A DNA stretch of 64,000 bases, from NCBI RefSeq assembly GCF_964340395.1, contig NW_027554290.1, positions 186,001 through 250,000 of the forward strand. Reading direction: 5' to 3'. The stretch's first letter is position 1, and each line of letters starts with the position of its first letter. Shown piece after piece: positions 1 through 11,825 of this stretch. Below the pieces are notes generated by a model. The model searched no databases, was not told where the DNA came from, and saw only the letters and a list, made by a program, of their open reading frames with translations. The translations under genes and the position numbers were made by a program. The stretch is from Glandiceps talaboti (lineage: Eukaryota; Hemichordata; Enteropneusta; Spengelidae).

Positions 1-210
1 CTCACACTCGTTAGGAAAATAATCCTACACACAATGGTCTAAGATCGAGTATCGCACACTTGTTAGGAAAATAATCCCACAAACCAATGGTCTAAGATGG
101 AGTATTTCACACTCGTTAGGAAAATAATCCTACACACAATGGTCTAAGATCGAGTATCTCACACTTGGTAGGAAAATAATCCCACACACCAATGGTCTAA
201 GATGGAGTAT

Positions 211-263
211 CTCACACTCGTTAGGAAAATAATTCCACACACCAATGGTCTAATATGGAGTAT
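211..263 (+). repeat. Example of the 53-bp TTCC-type monomer
   Basis: This is a full-length 53-bp monomer with TTCC after AAAATAA, an intact CCAAT motif (CACACACCAATGG) and CTAATATGGAGTAT at its end. It is one of the commonest forms and occurs in every part of the window. A sister form ends CTAAGATGGAGTAT instead. Confidence 0.95.
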
Positions 264-315
264 CTCACACTCGTTAGGAAAATAATCCTACACACAATGG
301 TCTAAGATCGAGTAT
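264..315 (+). repeat. Example of the 52-bp monomer (1-bp deletion, GATC-bearing)
   Basis: This monomer reads AATCCTACACACAATGG where the 53-bp form reads AATCCCACACACCAATGG. One C is lost, giving 52 bp and removing the CCAAT motif. It ends GATCGAGTAT, which creates a GATC and a TCGA site absent from the usual GATGGAGTAT ending. The form recurs throughout the window. Other 52-bp copies end GATGAAGTAT or GATGGAGTAT, and the ending predicts which monomer follows. Confidence 0.93.
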
Positions 316-368
316 CTCACACTTGTTAGGAAAATAATCCCACAAACCAATGGTCTAAGATGGAGTAT
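316..368 (+). repeat. Example of the TTG-type 53-bp monomer, usual partner of the 52-bp form
   Basis: It starts CTCACACTTGTTAGG instead of CTCACACTCGTTAGG and follows almost every GATCGAG-ending 52-bp monomer, making a 105-bp dimer (264-368 here). This copy reads CCCACAAACC, a sub-variant. A further sub-variant, CACTTGGTAGG, marks the start of the T blocks. Confidence 0.88.
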
Positions 369-685
369 CTCACACTCGTTAGGAAAATAATTCCACACAC
401 CAATGGTCTAATATGGAGTATCTCACACTTGTTAGGAAAATAATCCCACACACCAATGGTGTAAGATGGAGTATCTCACACTCGTCAGGAAAATAATTCC
501 ACACACCAATGATCTAATATGGAGTATCTCACACTCGTTAGGAAAATAATCCTACACACAATGGTCTAAGATGAAGTATCTCGCACTCATTAGGCAAATA
601 ATCCCATACACCAATGGTCTAAGATGGAGTATCTCACACTCGTTGGGAAAATAATCCCATACACCAATCGTCTAATATGGAGTAT

Positions 686-738
686 CTCACACTCGTTGAA
701 AAAAAAATCTCACACACCAATGGTCTAAGATGGAGTAT
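686..738 (+). repeat. A9 poly-A monomer (left-domain form)
   Basis: GTTAGGAAAATAATC is replaced by GTTGAAAAAAAAATC with nine A's. I found A9 copies in the T blocks near 0.69, 2.5, 6.4, 8.4, 11.7, 12.4 and 21.2 kb, all in the left part of the window. The preceding monomer reads ACACCAATCGTC in the copies I checked. Confidence 0.9.
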
Positions 739-1109
739 CTCAAACTCGTTGAGAAAATAATTCCACACACCAATGGTCTAAGATGGAGTATCTCACACTC
801 GTTAGGAAAATAATTCCACACACTAATGGTCTAAGATGGAGTATCTCACACTCGTTAGGAAAATAATTCCACACACGAATGGTGTAATATGGAGTATCTC
901 ACACTCGTTAGGAAAATAATCCCATACACCAATGGTGTAAGATGAAGTATCTCACACTCGTTAGGAAAATAATCTCACACACCAATGGTCTAAGATGGAG
1001 TATCTCACACTCGTTAGGAAAATAATCCCGTACACCAATGGTCTAAGATGGAGTATCTCACACTTGTTAGGAAAATAATCCCATACACCAATGGTCTAAG
1101 ATGGAGTAT

Positions 1110-1139
1110 CTCACACACCAATGGTCTAAGATGGAGTAT
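1110..1139 (+). repeat. 30-bp deleted monomer (first of about 38)
   Basis: CTCACAC is joined directly to ACCAATGG, removing 23 bp between two CACAC copies. Copies begin at 1110, 3360, 6824, 7751, 8785, 9712, 12777, 13598, 15185, 15743, 17463, 19181, 21613, 22434, 24021, 24579, 26352, 28971, 30958, 33683, 35721, 36966, 39691, 41729, 43449, 46227, 49322, 50565, 53501, 55434, 56735, 59408, 61341 and 63271. CTCATACACC versions begin at 10322, 14208, 19791 and 23044. Many spacings between these positions equal the HOR offsets given elsewhere. Confidence 0.92.
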
Positions 1140-1983
1140 CTCACACTCGTTAGGAAAATAATCCTACACACAATGGTCTAAGATCGAGTATCTCACACTT
1201 GTTAGGAAAATAATCCCACACACCAATGGTCTAAGATGGAGTATCTCACACTCGTTAGGAAAATAATCCTACACACAATGGTCTAAGATCGAGTATCTCA
1301 CACTTGTTAGGAAAATAATCCCACACACCAACGGTCTAAGATGGAGTATCTCACACTCGTTAGGAAAATAATTCCACACACCAATGGTCTAATATGGAGT
1401 ATCTCACACTCGTTAGGAAAATAATCCTACACACAATGGTCTAAGATGGAGTATCTCACACTCGTTGAGAAAATAATCTCACACACCAATGGTCTAAGAT
1501 GGAGTATCTCACACCCGTTGAGAAAATAATTCCACACACCAATGGTCTAAGATGGAGTATCTCACACTCGTTAGGAAAATAATTCCACACACCAATGGTC
1601 TAATATGTAGTATCTCACACTCGTTAGGAAAATAATCCTACACACAATGGTCTAAGATGGAGTATCTCACACTCGTTGAGAAAATAATCTCACACACCAA
1701 TGGTCTAAGATGGAGTATCTCACACCCGTTGAGAAAATAATTCCACACACCAATGGTCTAAGATGGAGTATCTCACACTCGTTAGGAAAAAAATTCCACA
1801 CACCAATGGTCTAAGATGGAGTATCTCACACTCGTTAGGACAATAATCCCATACACCAATGGTCTAAGATGAAGTATTTCACACTCATTAGGAAAATAAT
1901 CTCACACACCAATGGTCTAAGATGGAGTATCTCACACTCGTTAGGAAAATAATCCCGTACACCAATGGTCTAAGATGGAGTAT

Positions 1984-2776
1984 CTCACACTTGGTAGGAA
2001 AATAATCCCACACACCAATGGTCTAAGATGGAGTATCTCACACTCGTTAGGAAAATAATTCCACACACCAATGGTCTAATATGGAGTATCTCACACTCGT
2101 TAGGAAAATAATCCTACACACAATGGTCTAAGATCGAGTATCTCACACTTGTTAGGAAAATAATCCCACAAACCAATGGTCTAAGATGGAGTATCTCACA
2201 CTCGTTAGGAAAATAATTCCACACACCAATGGTCTAATATGGAGTATCTCACACTTGTTAGGAAAATAATCCCACACACCAATGGTGTAAGATGGAGTAT
2301 CTCACATTTGTCAGGAAAATAATTCCACACACCAATGATCTAATATGGAGTATCTCACACTCGTTAGGAAAATAATCCTACACACAATGGTCTAAGATGA
2401 AGTATCTCGCACTCATTAGGCAAATAATCCCATACACCAATGGTCTAAGATGGAGTATCTCACACTCGTTGTGAAAATAATCCCATACACCAATCGTCTA
2501 ATATGGAGTATCTCACACTCGTTGAAAAAAAAATCTCACACACCAATGGTCTAAGATGGAGTATCTCAAACTCGTTGAGAAAATAATTCCACACACCAAT
2601 GGTCTAAGATGGAGTATCTCACACTCGTTAGGAAAATAATTCCACACACTAATGGTCTAAGATGGAGTATCTCACACTCGTTAGGAAAATAATTCCACAC
2701 ACCAATGGTGTAATATGGAGTATCTCACACTCGTTAGGAAAATAATCCCATACACCAATGGTGTAAGATGGAGTAT
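1984..2776 (+). repeat. T block 2 (793 bp)
   Basis: This is a full copy at offset 1826 from T1, with AGGCAAATA at 2418. It differs by CTCACATTTGTCAGG (2301) and CTCGTTGTGAAAA, both shared with T4 at offset 5849. Confidence 0.87.
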
Positions 2777-5661
2777 CTCACACTCGTTAGGAAAATAATT
2801 CCACACACCAATGGTCTAATATGGAGTATCTCACACTCGTTAGGAAAATAATCTCACACACCAATGGTCTAAGATGGAGTATCTCGCACTCATTAGGAAA
2901 ATAATCCCACACACCAATGGTCTAAGATGGAGTATCTCACACTCATTGAGAAAATAATTCCACACACCAATGGTCTAAGATGGAGTATCTCACAATCGTT
3001 AGGAAAATAATTCCACACACCAATGGTCTAAGATTGAGTATCTCACACTCGTTAGGAAAATAATTCCATACACCAATGGTCTAATATGGAGTATCTCACA
3101 CTCGTTAGGAAAATAATCCCATACACCAATGGTCTAAGATGAAGTATCTCACACTCGTTAGGAAAATAATTCCACACACCAATGGTCTAAGATGGAGTAT
3201 CTCACACTCGTTAGGAAAATAATCTCACACACCAATGGTCTAAGATGGAGTATCTCACACTCGTTAGGAAAATAATCCCGTACACCAATGGTCTAAGATG
3301 GAGTATCTCACACTTGTTAGGAAAATAATCCCATACACCAATGGTCTAAGATGGAGTATCTCACACACCAATGGTCTAAGATGGAGTATCTCACACTCGT
3401 TAGGAAAATAATCCTACACACAATGGTCTAAGATCGAGTATCTCACAATTGTTAGGAAAATAATCCCACACACCAATGGCCTAAGATGGAGTATCTCACA
3501 CTCGTTAGGAAAATAATCCTACACACAATGGTCTAAGATCGAGTATCTCACACTTGTTAGGAAAATAATCCCACACACCAATGGTCTAAGATGGAGTATC
3601 TCACACTCGTTAGGAAAATAATTCCACACACCAATGGTCTAATATGGAGTATCTCACACTCGTTAGGAAAAAAATCCCATACACCAATAGTCTAAGATGG
3701 AGTATCTCACACTCGTTAGGAAAATAATCTCACACACCAATGGTCTAAGATGGAGTATCTCGCACTCATTAGGAAAATAATCCCACACACCAATGGTCTA
3801 AGATGGAGTATCTCACACTCGTTGGGAAAATAATCCCATACACCAATGGTCTAAGATGGAGTATCTCACACTCGTTAGGAAAATAATCCCATACACCAAT
3901 GGTCTGAGATGGAGTATCTCACACTCGTTAGGAAAATAATCCTACACACAATGGTCTAAGATCGAGTATCTCACAATTGTTAGGAAAATAATCCCACACA
4001 CCAATGGTCTAAGATGGAGTATCTCACACTCGTTAGGAAAATAATCCTACACACAATGGTCTAAGATCGAGTATCTCACACTTGTTAGGAAAATAATCCC
4101 ACACACCAATGGTCTAAGATGGAGTATCTCACACTCGTTAGGAAAATAATTCCACACACCAATGGTCTAATATGGAGTATCTCACACTCGTTAGGAAAAT
4201 AATCTTACACACAATGGTCTAAGATCGAGTATCTCACACTTGTTAGGAAAATAATCCCATACACCAATGGTCTAAGATGGAGTATCTCACACTCGTTAGG
4301 AAAATAATTCCACACACCAATGGTCTAATATGGAGTATCTCACACTCGTTAGGAAAATAATCTCACACACCAATGGTCTAAGATGGAGTATCTCGCACTC
4401 ATTAGGAAAATAATCCCACACACCAATGGTCTAAGATGGAGTATCTCACACTCATTGAGAAAATAATTCCACACACCAATGGTCTAAGATGGAGTATCTC
4501 ACACTCGTTAGGAAAATAATTCCACACACCAATGGTCTAAGATTGAGTATCTCACACTCGTTAGGAAAATAATTCCACACACCAATGGTCTAATATGGAG
4601 TATCTTACACTCGTTAGGAAAATAATCCCATACACCAATGGTCTAAGATGAAGTATCTCACACTCGTTAGGAAAATAATTCCACACACCAATGGTCTAAG
4701 ATGGAGTATCTCACACTCGTTAGGAAAATAATTCCACACACCAATGGTCTAAGATGGAGTATCTCACACTCGTTAGGAAAATAATCTCACACACCAATGG
4801 TCTAAGATGGAGTATCTCACACTCGTTAGGAAAATAATTCCACACACCAATGGTCTAAGATGGAGTATCTCACACTCGTTAGGAAAATAATTCCACACAC
4901 CAATGGTCTAAGATGGAGTATCTCACACTCGTTAGGAAAATAATTCCACACACCAATGGTCTAAGATGGAGTATCTCACACTCGTTAGGAAAATAATCCC
5001 ATACACCAATGGTCTAAGATGAAGTATTTCACACTCGTTAGGAAAATAATTCCACACACCAATGGTCTAAGATGGAGTATCTCACACTCGTTAGGAAAAT
5101 AATCCTACACACAATGGTCTAAGATCGAGTATCTCACACTTGTTAGGAAAATAATCCCACACACCAATGGTCTAAGATGGAGTATCTCACACTCGTTAGG
5201 AAAATAATTCCACACACCAATGGTCTAATATGGAGTATCTCACACTTGTTAGGAAAATAATCCCACACACAAATGGTCTAAGATGGAGTATCTCACACTC
5301 GTCAGGAAAATAATTCCACACACCAATGGTCTAATATGGAGTATCTCACACTCGTTAGGAAAATAATCCTACACACAATGGTCTAAGATGAAGTATCTCG
5401 CACTCATTAGGAAAATAATCCCATACACCAATGGTCTAAGATGGAGTATCTCACACTCGTTGGGAAAATAATCCCATACACCAATGGTCTAAGATGGAGT
5501 ATCTCACACTCGTTGAAAAAATAATCTCACACACCAATGGTCTAAGATGGAGTATCTCACACTCGTTGAGAAAATAATTCCGCACACCAATGGTCTAAGA
5601 TGGAGTATCTCACACTCGTTAGGAAAATAATTCCACACACCAATGGTCTAATATGGAGTAT

Positions 5662-5714
5662 CTCACACTCGTTAGGAAAATAATCCCATACACCATTGGT
5701 CTAAGATCGAGTAT
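5662..5714 (+). repeat. Hybrid monomer at the L1/L2 junction
   Basis: The front half is of the CCCATACACC type and the rear half ends GATCGAGTAT, which otherwise belongs to 52-bp monomers. It also has ACCATTGG instead of ACCAATGG. It sits exactly at the end of the 5714-bp unit, as expected for an exchange point inside a monomer. Confidence 0.8.
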
Positions 5715-5871
5715 CTCACACTCGTTAGGAAAATAATCCTACACACAATGGTCTAAGATCGAGTATCGCACACTTGTTAGGAAAATAATCCCACAAACCA
5801 ATGGTCTAAGATGGAGTATTTCACACTCGTTAGGAAAATAATCCTACACACAATGGTCTAAGATCGAGTAT

Positions 5872-6664
5872 CTCACACTTGGTAGGAAAATAATCCCACA
5901 CACCAATGGTCTAAGATGGAGTATCTCACACTCGTTAGGAAAATAATTCCACACACCAATGGTCTAATATGGAGTATCTCACACTCGTTAGGAAAATAAT
6001 CCTACACACAATGGTCTAAGATCGAGTATCTCACACTTGTTAGGAAAATAATCCCACAAACCAATGGTCTAAGATGGAGTATCTCACACTCGTTAGGAAA
6101 ATAATTCCACACACCAATGGTCTAATATGGAGTATCTCACACTTGTTAGGAAAATAATCCCACACACCAATGGTGTAAGATGGAGTATCTCACACTCGTC
6201 AGGAAAATAATTCCACACACCAATGATCTAATATGGAGTATCTCACACTCGTTAGGAAAATAATCCTACACACAATGGTCTAAGATGAAGTATCTCGCAC
6301 TCATTAGGCAAATAATCCCATACACCAATGGTCTAAGATGGAGTATCTCACACTCGTTGGGAAAATAATCCCATACACCAATCGTCTAATATGGAGTATC
6401 TCACACTCGTTGAAAAAAAAATCTCACACACCAATGGTCTAAGATGGAGTATCTCAAACTCGTTGAGAAAATAATTCCACACACCAATGGTCTAAGATGG
6501 AGTATCTCACACTCGTTAGGAAAATAATTCCACACACTAATGGTCTAAGATGGAGTATCTCACACTCGTTAGGAAAATAATTCCACACACGAATGGTGTA
6601 ATATGGAGTATCTCACACTCGATAGGAAAATAATCCCATACACCAATGGTGTAAGATGAAGTAT
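5872..6664 (+). repeat. T block 3 (793 bp)
   Basis: This is a copy of T1 at offset 5714, with AGGCAAATA at 6306. It shares the CACACGAATGGTG variant with T1 and has CTCGATAGG as a private change. Confidence 0.87.
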
Positions 6665-7832
6665 CTCACACTCGTTAGGAAAATAATCTCACACACCAAT
6701 GGTCTAAGATGGAGTATCTCACACTCGTTAGGAAAATAATCCCGTACACCAATGGTCTAAGATGGAGTATCTCACACTTGTTAGGAAAATAATCCCATAC
6801 ACCAATGGTCTAAGATGGAGTATCTCACACACCAATGGTCTAAGATGGAGTATCTCACACTCGTTAGGAAAATAATCCTACACACAATGGTCTAAGATCG
6901 AGTATCTCACACTTGTTAGGAAAATAATCCCACACACCAATGGTCTAAGATGGAGTATCTCACACTCGTTAGGAAAATAATCCTACACACAATGGTCTAA
7001 GATCGAGTATCTCACACTTGTTAGGAAAATAATCCCACACACCAACGGTCTAAGATGGAGTATCTCACACTCGTTAGGAAAATAATTCCACACACCAATG
7101 GTCTAATATGGAGTATCTCACACTCGTTAGGAAAATAATCCTACACACAATGGTCTAAGATGGAGTATCTCACACTCGTTGAGAAAATAATCTCACACAC
7201 CAATGGTCTAAGATGGAGTATCTCACACCCGTTGAGAAAATAATTCCACACACCAATGGTCTAAGATGGAGTATCTCACACTCGTTAGGAAAATAATTCC
7301 ACACACCAATGGTCTAATATGTAGTATCTCACACTCGTTAGGAAAATAATCCTACACACAATGGTCTAAGATGGAGTATCTCACACTCGTTGAGAAAATA
7401 ATCTCACACACCAATGGTCTAAGATGGAGTATCTCACACCCGTTGAGAAAATAATTCCACACACCAATGGTCTAAGATGGAGTATCTCACACTCGTTAGG
7501 AAAAAAATTCCACACACCAATGGTCTAAGATGGAGTATCTCACACTCGTTAGGACAATAATCCCATACACCAATGGTCTAAGATGAAGTATTTCACACTC
7601 ATTAGGAAAATAATCTCACACACCAATGGTCTAAGATGGAGTATCTCACACTCGTTAGGAAAATAATCCCGTACACCAATGGTCTAAGATGGAGTATCTC
7701 ACACTTGTTAGGAAAATAATCCCATACACCAATGGTCTAAGATGGAGTATCTCACACACCAATGGTCTAAGATGGAGTATCTCACACTCGTTAGGAAAAT
7801 AATCCTACACACAATGGTCTAAGATCGAGTAT

Positions 7833-8625
7833 CTCACACTTGGTAGGAAAATAATCCCACACACCAATGGTCTAAGATGGAGTATCTCACACTCGTTAGG
7901 AAAATAATTCCACACACCAATGGTCTAATATGGAGTATCTCACACTCGTTAGGAAAATAATCCTACACACAATGGTCTAAGATCGAGTATCTCACACTTG
8001 TTAGGAAAATAATCCCACAAACCAATGGTCTAAGATGGAGTATCTCACACTCGTTAGGAAAATAATTCCACACACCAATGGTCTAATATGGAGTATCTCA
8101 CACTTGTTAGGAAAATAATCCCACACACCAATGGTGTAAGATGGAGTATCTCACATTTGTCAGGAAAATAATTCCACACACCAATGATCTAATATGGAGT
8201 ATCTCACACTCGTTAGGAAAATAATCCTTCACACAATGGTCTAAGATGAAGTATCTCGCACTCATTAGGCAAATAATCCCATACACCAATGGTCTAAGAT
8301 GGAGTATCTCACACTCGTTGTGAAAATAATCCCATACACCAATCGTCTAATATGGAGTATCTCACACTCGTTGAAAAAAAAATCTCACACACCAATGGTC
8401 TAAGATGGAGTATCTCAAACTCGTTGAGAAAATAATTCCACACACCAATGGTCTAAGATGGAGTATCTCACACTCGTTAGGAAAATAATTCCACACACTA
8501 ATGGTCTAAGATGGAGTATCTCACACTCGTTAGGAAAATAATTCCACACACCAATGGTGTAATATGGAGTATCTCACACTCGTTAGGAAAATAATCCCAT
8601 ACACCAATGGTGTAAGATGAAGTAT
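7833..8625 (+). repeat. T block 4 (793 bp)
   Basis: This is a copy of T2 at offset 5849, with AGGCAAATA at 8267 and CTCACATTTG at 8150. It has a private AATCCTTCACAC at about 8225. Confidence 0.87.
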
Positions 8626-9499
8626 CTCACACTCGTTAGGAAAATAATCTCACACACCAATGGTCTAAGATGGAGTATCTCACACTCGTTAGGAAAATAA
8701 TCCCGTACACCAATGGTCTAAGATGGAGTATCTCACACTTGTTAGGAAAATAATCCCATACACCAATGGTCTAAGATGGAGTATCTCACACACCAATGGT
8801 CTAAGATGGAGTATCTCACACTCGTTAGGAAAATAATCCTACACACAATGGTCTAAGATCGAGTATCTCACACTTGTTAGGAAAATAATCCCACACACCA
8901 ATGGTCTAAGATGGAGTATCTCACACTCGTTAGGAAAATAATCCTACACACAATGGTCTAAGATCGAGTATCTCACACTTGTTAGGAAAATAATCCCACA
9001 CACCAACGGTCTAAGATGGAGTATCTCACACTCGTTAGGAAAATAATTCCACACACCAATGGTCTAATATGGAGTATCTCACACTCGTTAGGAAAATAAT
9101 CCTACACACAATGGTCTAAGATGGAGTATCTCACACTCGTTGAGAAAATAATCTCACACACCAATGGTCTAAGATGGAGTATCTCACACCCGTTGAGAAA
9201 ATAATTCCACACACCAATGGTCTAAGATGGAGTATCTCACACTCGTTAGGAAAATAATTCCACACACCAATGGTCTAATATGTAGTATCTCACACTCGTT
9301 AGGAAAATAATCCTACACACAATGGTCTAAGATGGAGTATCTCACACTCGTTGAGAAAATAATCTCACACACCAATGGTCTAAGATGGAGTATCTCACAC
9401 CCGTTGAGAAAATAATTCCACACACCAATGGTCTAAGATGGAGTATCTCACACTCGTTAGGAAAAAAATTCCACACACCAATGGTCTAAGATGGAGTAT

Positions 9500-11245
9500 C
9501 TCACACTCGTTAGGACAATAATCCCATACACCAATGGTCTAAGATGAAGTATTTCACACTCATTAGGAAAATAATCTCACACACCAATGGTCTAAGATGG
9601 AGTATCTCACACTCGTTAGGAAAATAATCCCGTACACCAATGGTCTAAGATGGAGTATCTCACACTTGTTAGGAAAATAATCCCATACACCAATGGTCTA
9701 AGATGGAGTATCTCACACACCAATGGTCTAAGATGGAGTATCTCACACTCGTTAGGAAAATAATCCTACACACAATGGTCTAAGATCGAGTATCTCACAC
9801 TTGTTAGGAAAATAATCCCACACACCAATGGTCTAAGATGGAGTATCTCACACTCGTTGGGAAAATAATCCTACACACAATGGTCTAAGATCGAGTATCT
9901 CACACTTGTTAGGAAAATAATCCCACACACCAATGGTCTAAGATGGAGTATCTCACACTCGTTGGGAAAATAATCCTACACACAATGGTCTAAGATCGAG
10001 TATCTCACACTTGTTAGGAAAATAATCCCACACACCAATGGTCTAATTTGGAGTATCTCACACTCGTTAGGAAAAAAATTCCACACACCAATGGTCTAAG
10101 ATGGAGTATCTCACACTCGTTAGGAAAATAATCCCATACACCAATGGTCTAAGATGAAGTATTTCACACTCGTTAGGAAAATAATCTCACACACCAATGG
10201 TCTAAGATGGAGTATCTCACACTCGTTAGGAAAATAATCCCGTACACCAATGGTCTAAGATGGAGTATCTCACACTTGTTAGGAAAATAATCCCATACAC
10301 CAATGGTCTAAGATGGAGTATCTCATACACCAATGGTCTAAGATGGAGTATCTCACACTCGTTAGGAAAATAATCCTACACACAATGGTCTAAGATCGAG
10401 TATCTCACACTTGTTAGGAAAATAATCCCACACACCAATGGTCTAAGATGGAGTATCTCACACTCGTTGGGAAAATAATCCTACACACAATGGTCTAAGA
10501 TCGAGTATCTCACACTTGTTAGGAAAATAATCCCACACACCAATGGTCTAATTTGGAGTATCTCACACTCGTTAGGAAAATATTCATACACACCAATGGT
10601 CTAAGATGGAGTATCTCACACTCGTTAGGAAAATAATCTCACACACCAATGGTCTAAGATGGAGTATCTCACACTTGTTAGGAAAATAATCCCACACACC
10701 AATGGTCTAAGATGGAGTATCTCACACTCGTTAGGAAAATAATCCTACACACAATCTAAGATCGAGTATCTCACACTTGTTAGGAAAATAATCCCACACA
10801 CCAATGGTCTAAGATGGAGTATCTCACACTCGTTAGGAAAATAATTCCACACACCAATGGTCTAATATGGAGTATCTCACACTCGTTAGGAAAATAATCC
10901 TACACACAATGGTCTAAGATGGAGTATCTCACACTCGTTGAGAAAATAATCTCACACACCAATGGTCTAAGATGGAGTATCTCACACCCGTTGAGAAAAT
11001 AATTCCAAACACCAATGGTCTAAGATGGAGTATCTCACACTGGTTAGGAAAAAAATTCCACACACCAATGGTCTAAGATGGAGTATCACACACTCGTTAG
11101 GAAAATATTCACACACACCAATGGTCTAAGATGGAGTATCTCACACTCGTTAGGAAAATAATCTCACACACCAATGGTCTAAGATGGAGTATCTCACACT
11201 CGTTAGGAAAATAATCCCGTACACCAATGTTCTAAGATGGAGTAT
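9500..11245 (+). repeat. Alpha block 1 (short, 1746 bp)
   Basis: It runs from the AGGACAATA monomer to the CTCACTCTCG monomer. It contains the CTCATACACC 30-mer (10322) and the 49-bp monomer (10721), plus AAAATATTCATACAC and AAAATATTCACACAC variants. The same internal order recurs in the other alpha blocks. Confidence 0.8.
10721..10769 (+). repeat. 49-bp monomer (GGT deletion), barcode copy 1 of 4
   Basis: This is a 52-bp-type monomer that has also lost GGT, reading ACACACAATCTAAG. Further copies lie at 14607-14655, 20190-20238 and 23443-23491. Their spacings (3886, 5583, 3253) equal those of the other alpha-block markers, so all four are descendants of one deletion. Confidence 0.9.
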
Positions 11246-11825
11246 CTCACTCTCGTTAGGAAAATAATCCTACACACAATGGTCTAAGATCGAGTATCTC
11301 ACAATTGTTAGGAAAATAATCCCACACACCAATGGCCTAAGATGGAGTATCTCACACTCGTTAGGAAAATAATCCTACACACAATGGTCTAAGATGGAGT
11401 ATCTCACACTCGTTAGGAAAATAATTCCACACACCAATGGTCTAATATGGAGTATCTCACACTTGTTAGGAAAATAATCCCACACACCAATGGTGTAAGA
11501 TGGAGTATCTCACACTTGTCAGGAAAATAATTCCACACACCAATGATCTAATATGGAGTATCTCACACTCGTTAGGAAAATAATCCTACACACAATGGTC
11601 TAAGATGAAGTATCTCGCACTCATTAGGCAAATAATCCCATACACCAATGGTCTAAGATGGAGTATCTCACACTCGTTGTGAAAATAATCCCATACACCA
11701 ATCGTCTAATATGGAGTATCTCACACTCGTTGAAAAAAAAATCTCACACACCAATGGTCTAAGATGGAGTATCTCAAACTCGTTGAGAAAATAATTCCAC
11801 ACACCAATGGTCTAAGATGGAGTAT
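11140..11825 (+). repeat. 686-bp tandem duplication, copy 1
   Basis: This segment runs from a TCTC-type monomer through CCCGTACACCAATGTTC, CTCACTCTCG, the AGGCAAATA marker (11626) and the A9 monomer. It is followed immediately by a second copy. The matching place in S2 (about 20.6-21.3 kb) has a single copy, so the duplication is local to S1. Confidence 0.88.

Larger units (their letters stand above)
158..950 (+). repeat. T block 1 (793 bp)
   Basis: The T block is a recurring 15-monomer segment. It opens with CACTTGGTAGG and holds AATGATCTAATATGG, the single AGGCAAATA marker (592), ACACCAATCGTC, the poly-A monomer and CACACTAATGG. It ends with GGTGTAAGATGAAGTAT. It is the most recognisable recurring segment in the window. 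Confidence 0.88.
1..5714 (+). repeat. HOR unit L1 (5714 bp)
   Basis: The unit consists of two T blocks in its first 2.8 kb, then a stretch of about 2.9 kb resembling the R units; for example the CTGAGATGG and ATCTTACACAC markers at 3903 and 4203 match 26789 and 27089, both offset 22886. The unique tetramer in GTATCGCACACTTG at about 50 recurs at about 5764, fixing the offset at 5714. Within the unit, 158-950 is repeated at 1984-2776 (offset 1826). The window may begin inside an earlier copy, so the true left edge of the unit is unknown. Confidence 0.8.
5715..8880 (+). repeat. HOR unit L2, truncated copy of L1
   Basis: The first 1990 bp or so align with 1-1990 at offset 5714. From about 7840 the offset becomes 5849, because three monomers (53+30+52 = 135 bp) are inserted. 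L2 then follows L1 to about 2770 before running into the S super-unit instead of L1's R-like segment. The right edge is approximate. This copy reads CTCGATAGG at about 6620, a private change. Confidence 0.75.

Noticed and set aside
211-263. Functional CENP-B box
   Set aside because: Only the 5' half is similar; the essential CGGG is absent from all monomers seen. Kept only as a low-interest observation.
211-263. ACCAATGGT as a hairpin-forming palindrome
   Set aside because: The arms are only four bases around one central A, too short to form a stable structure.
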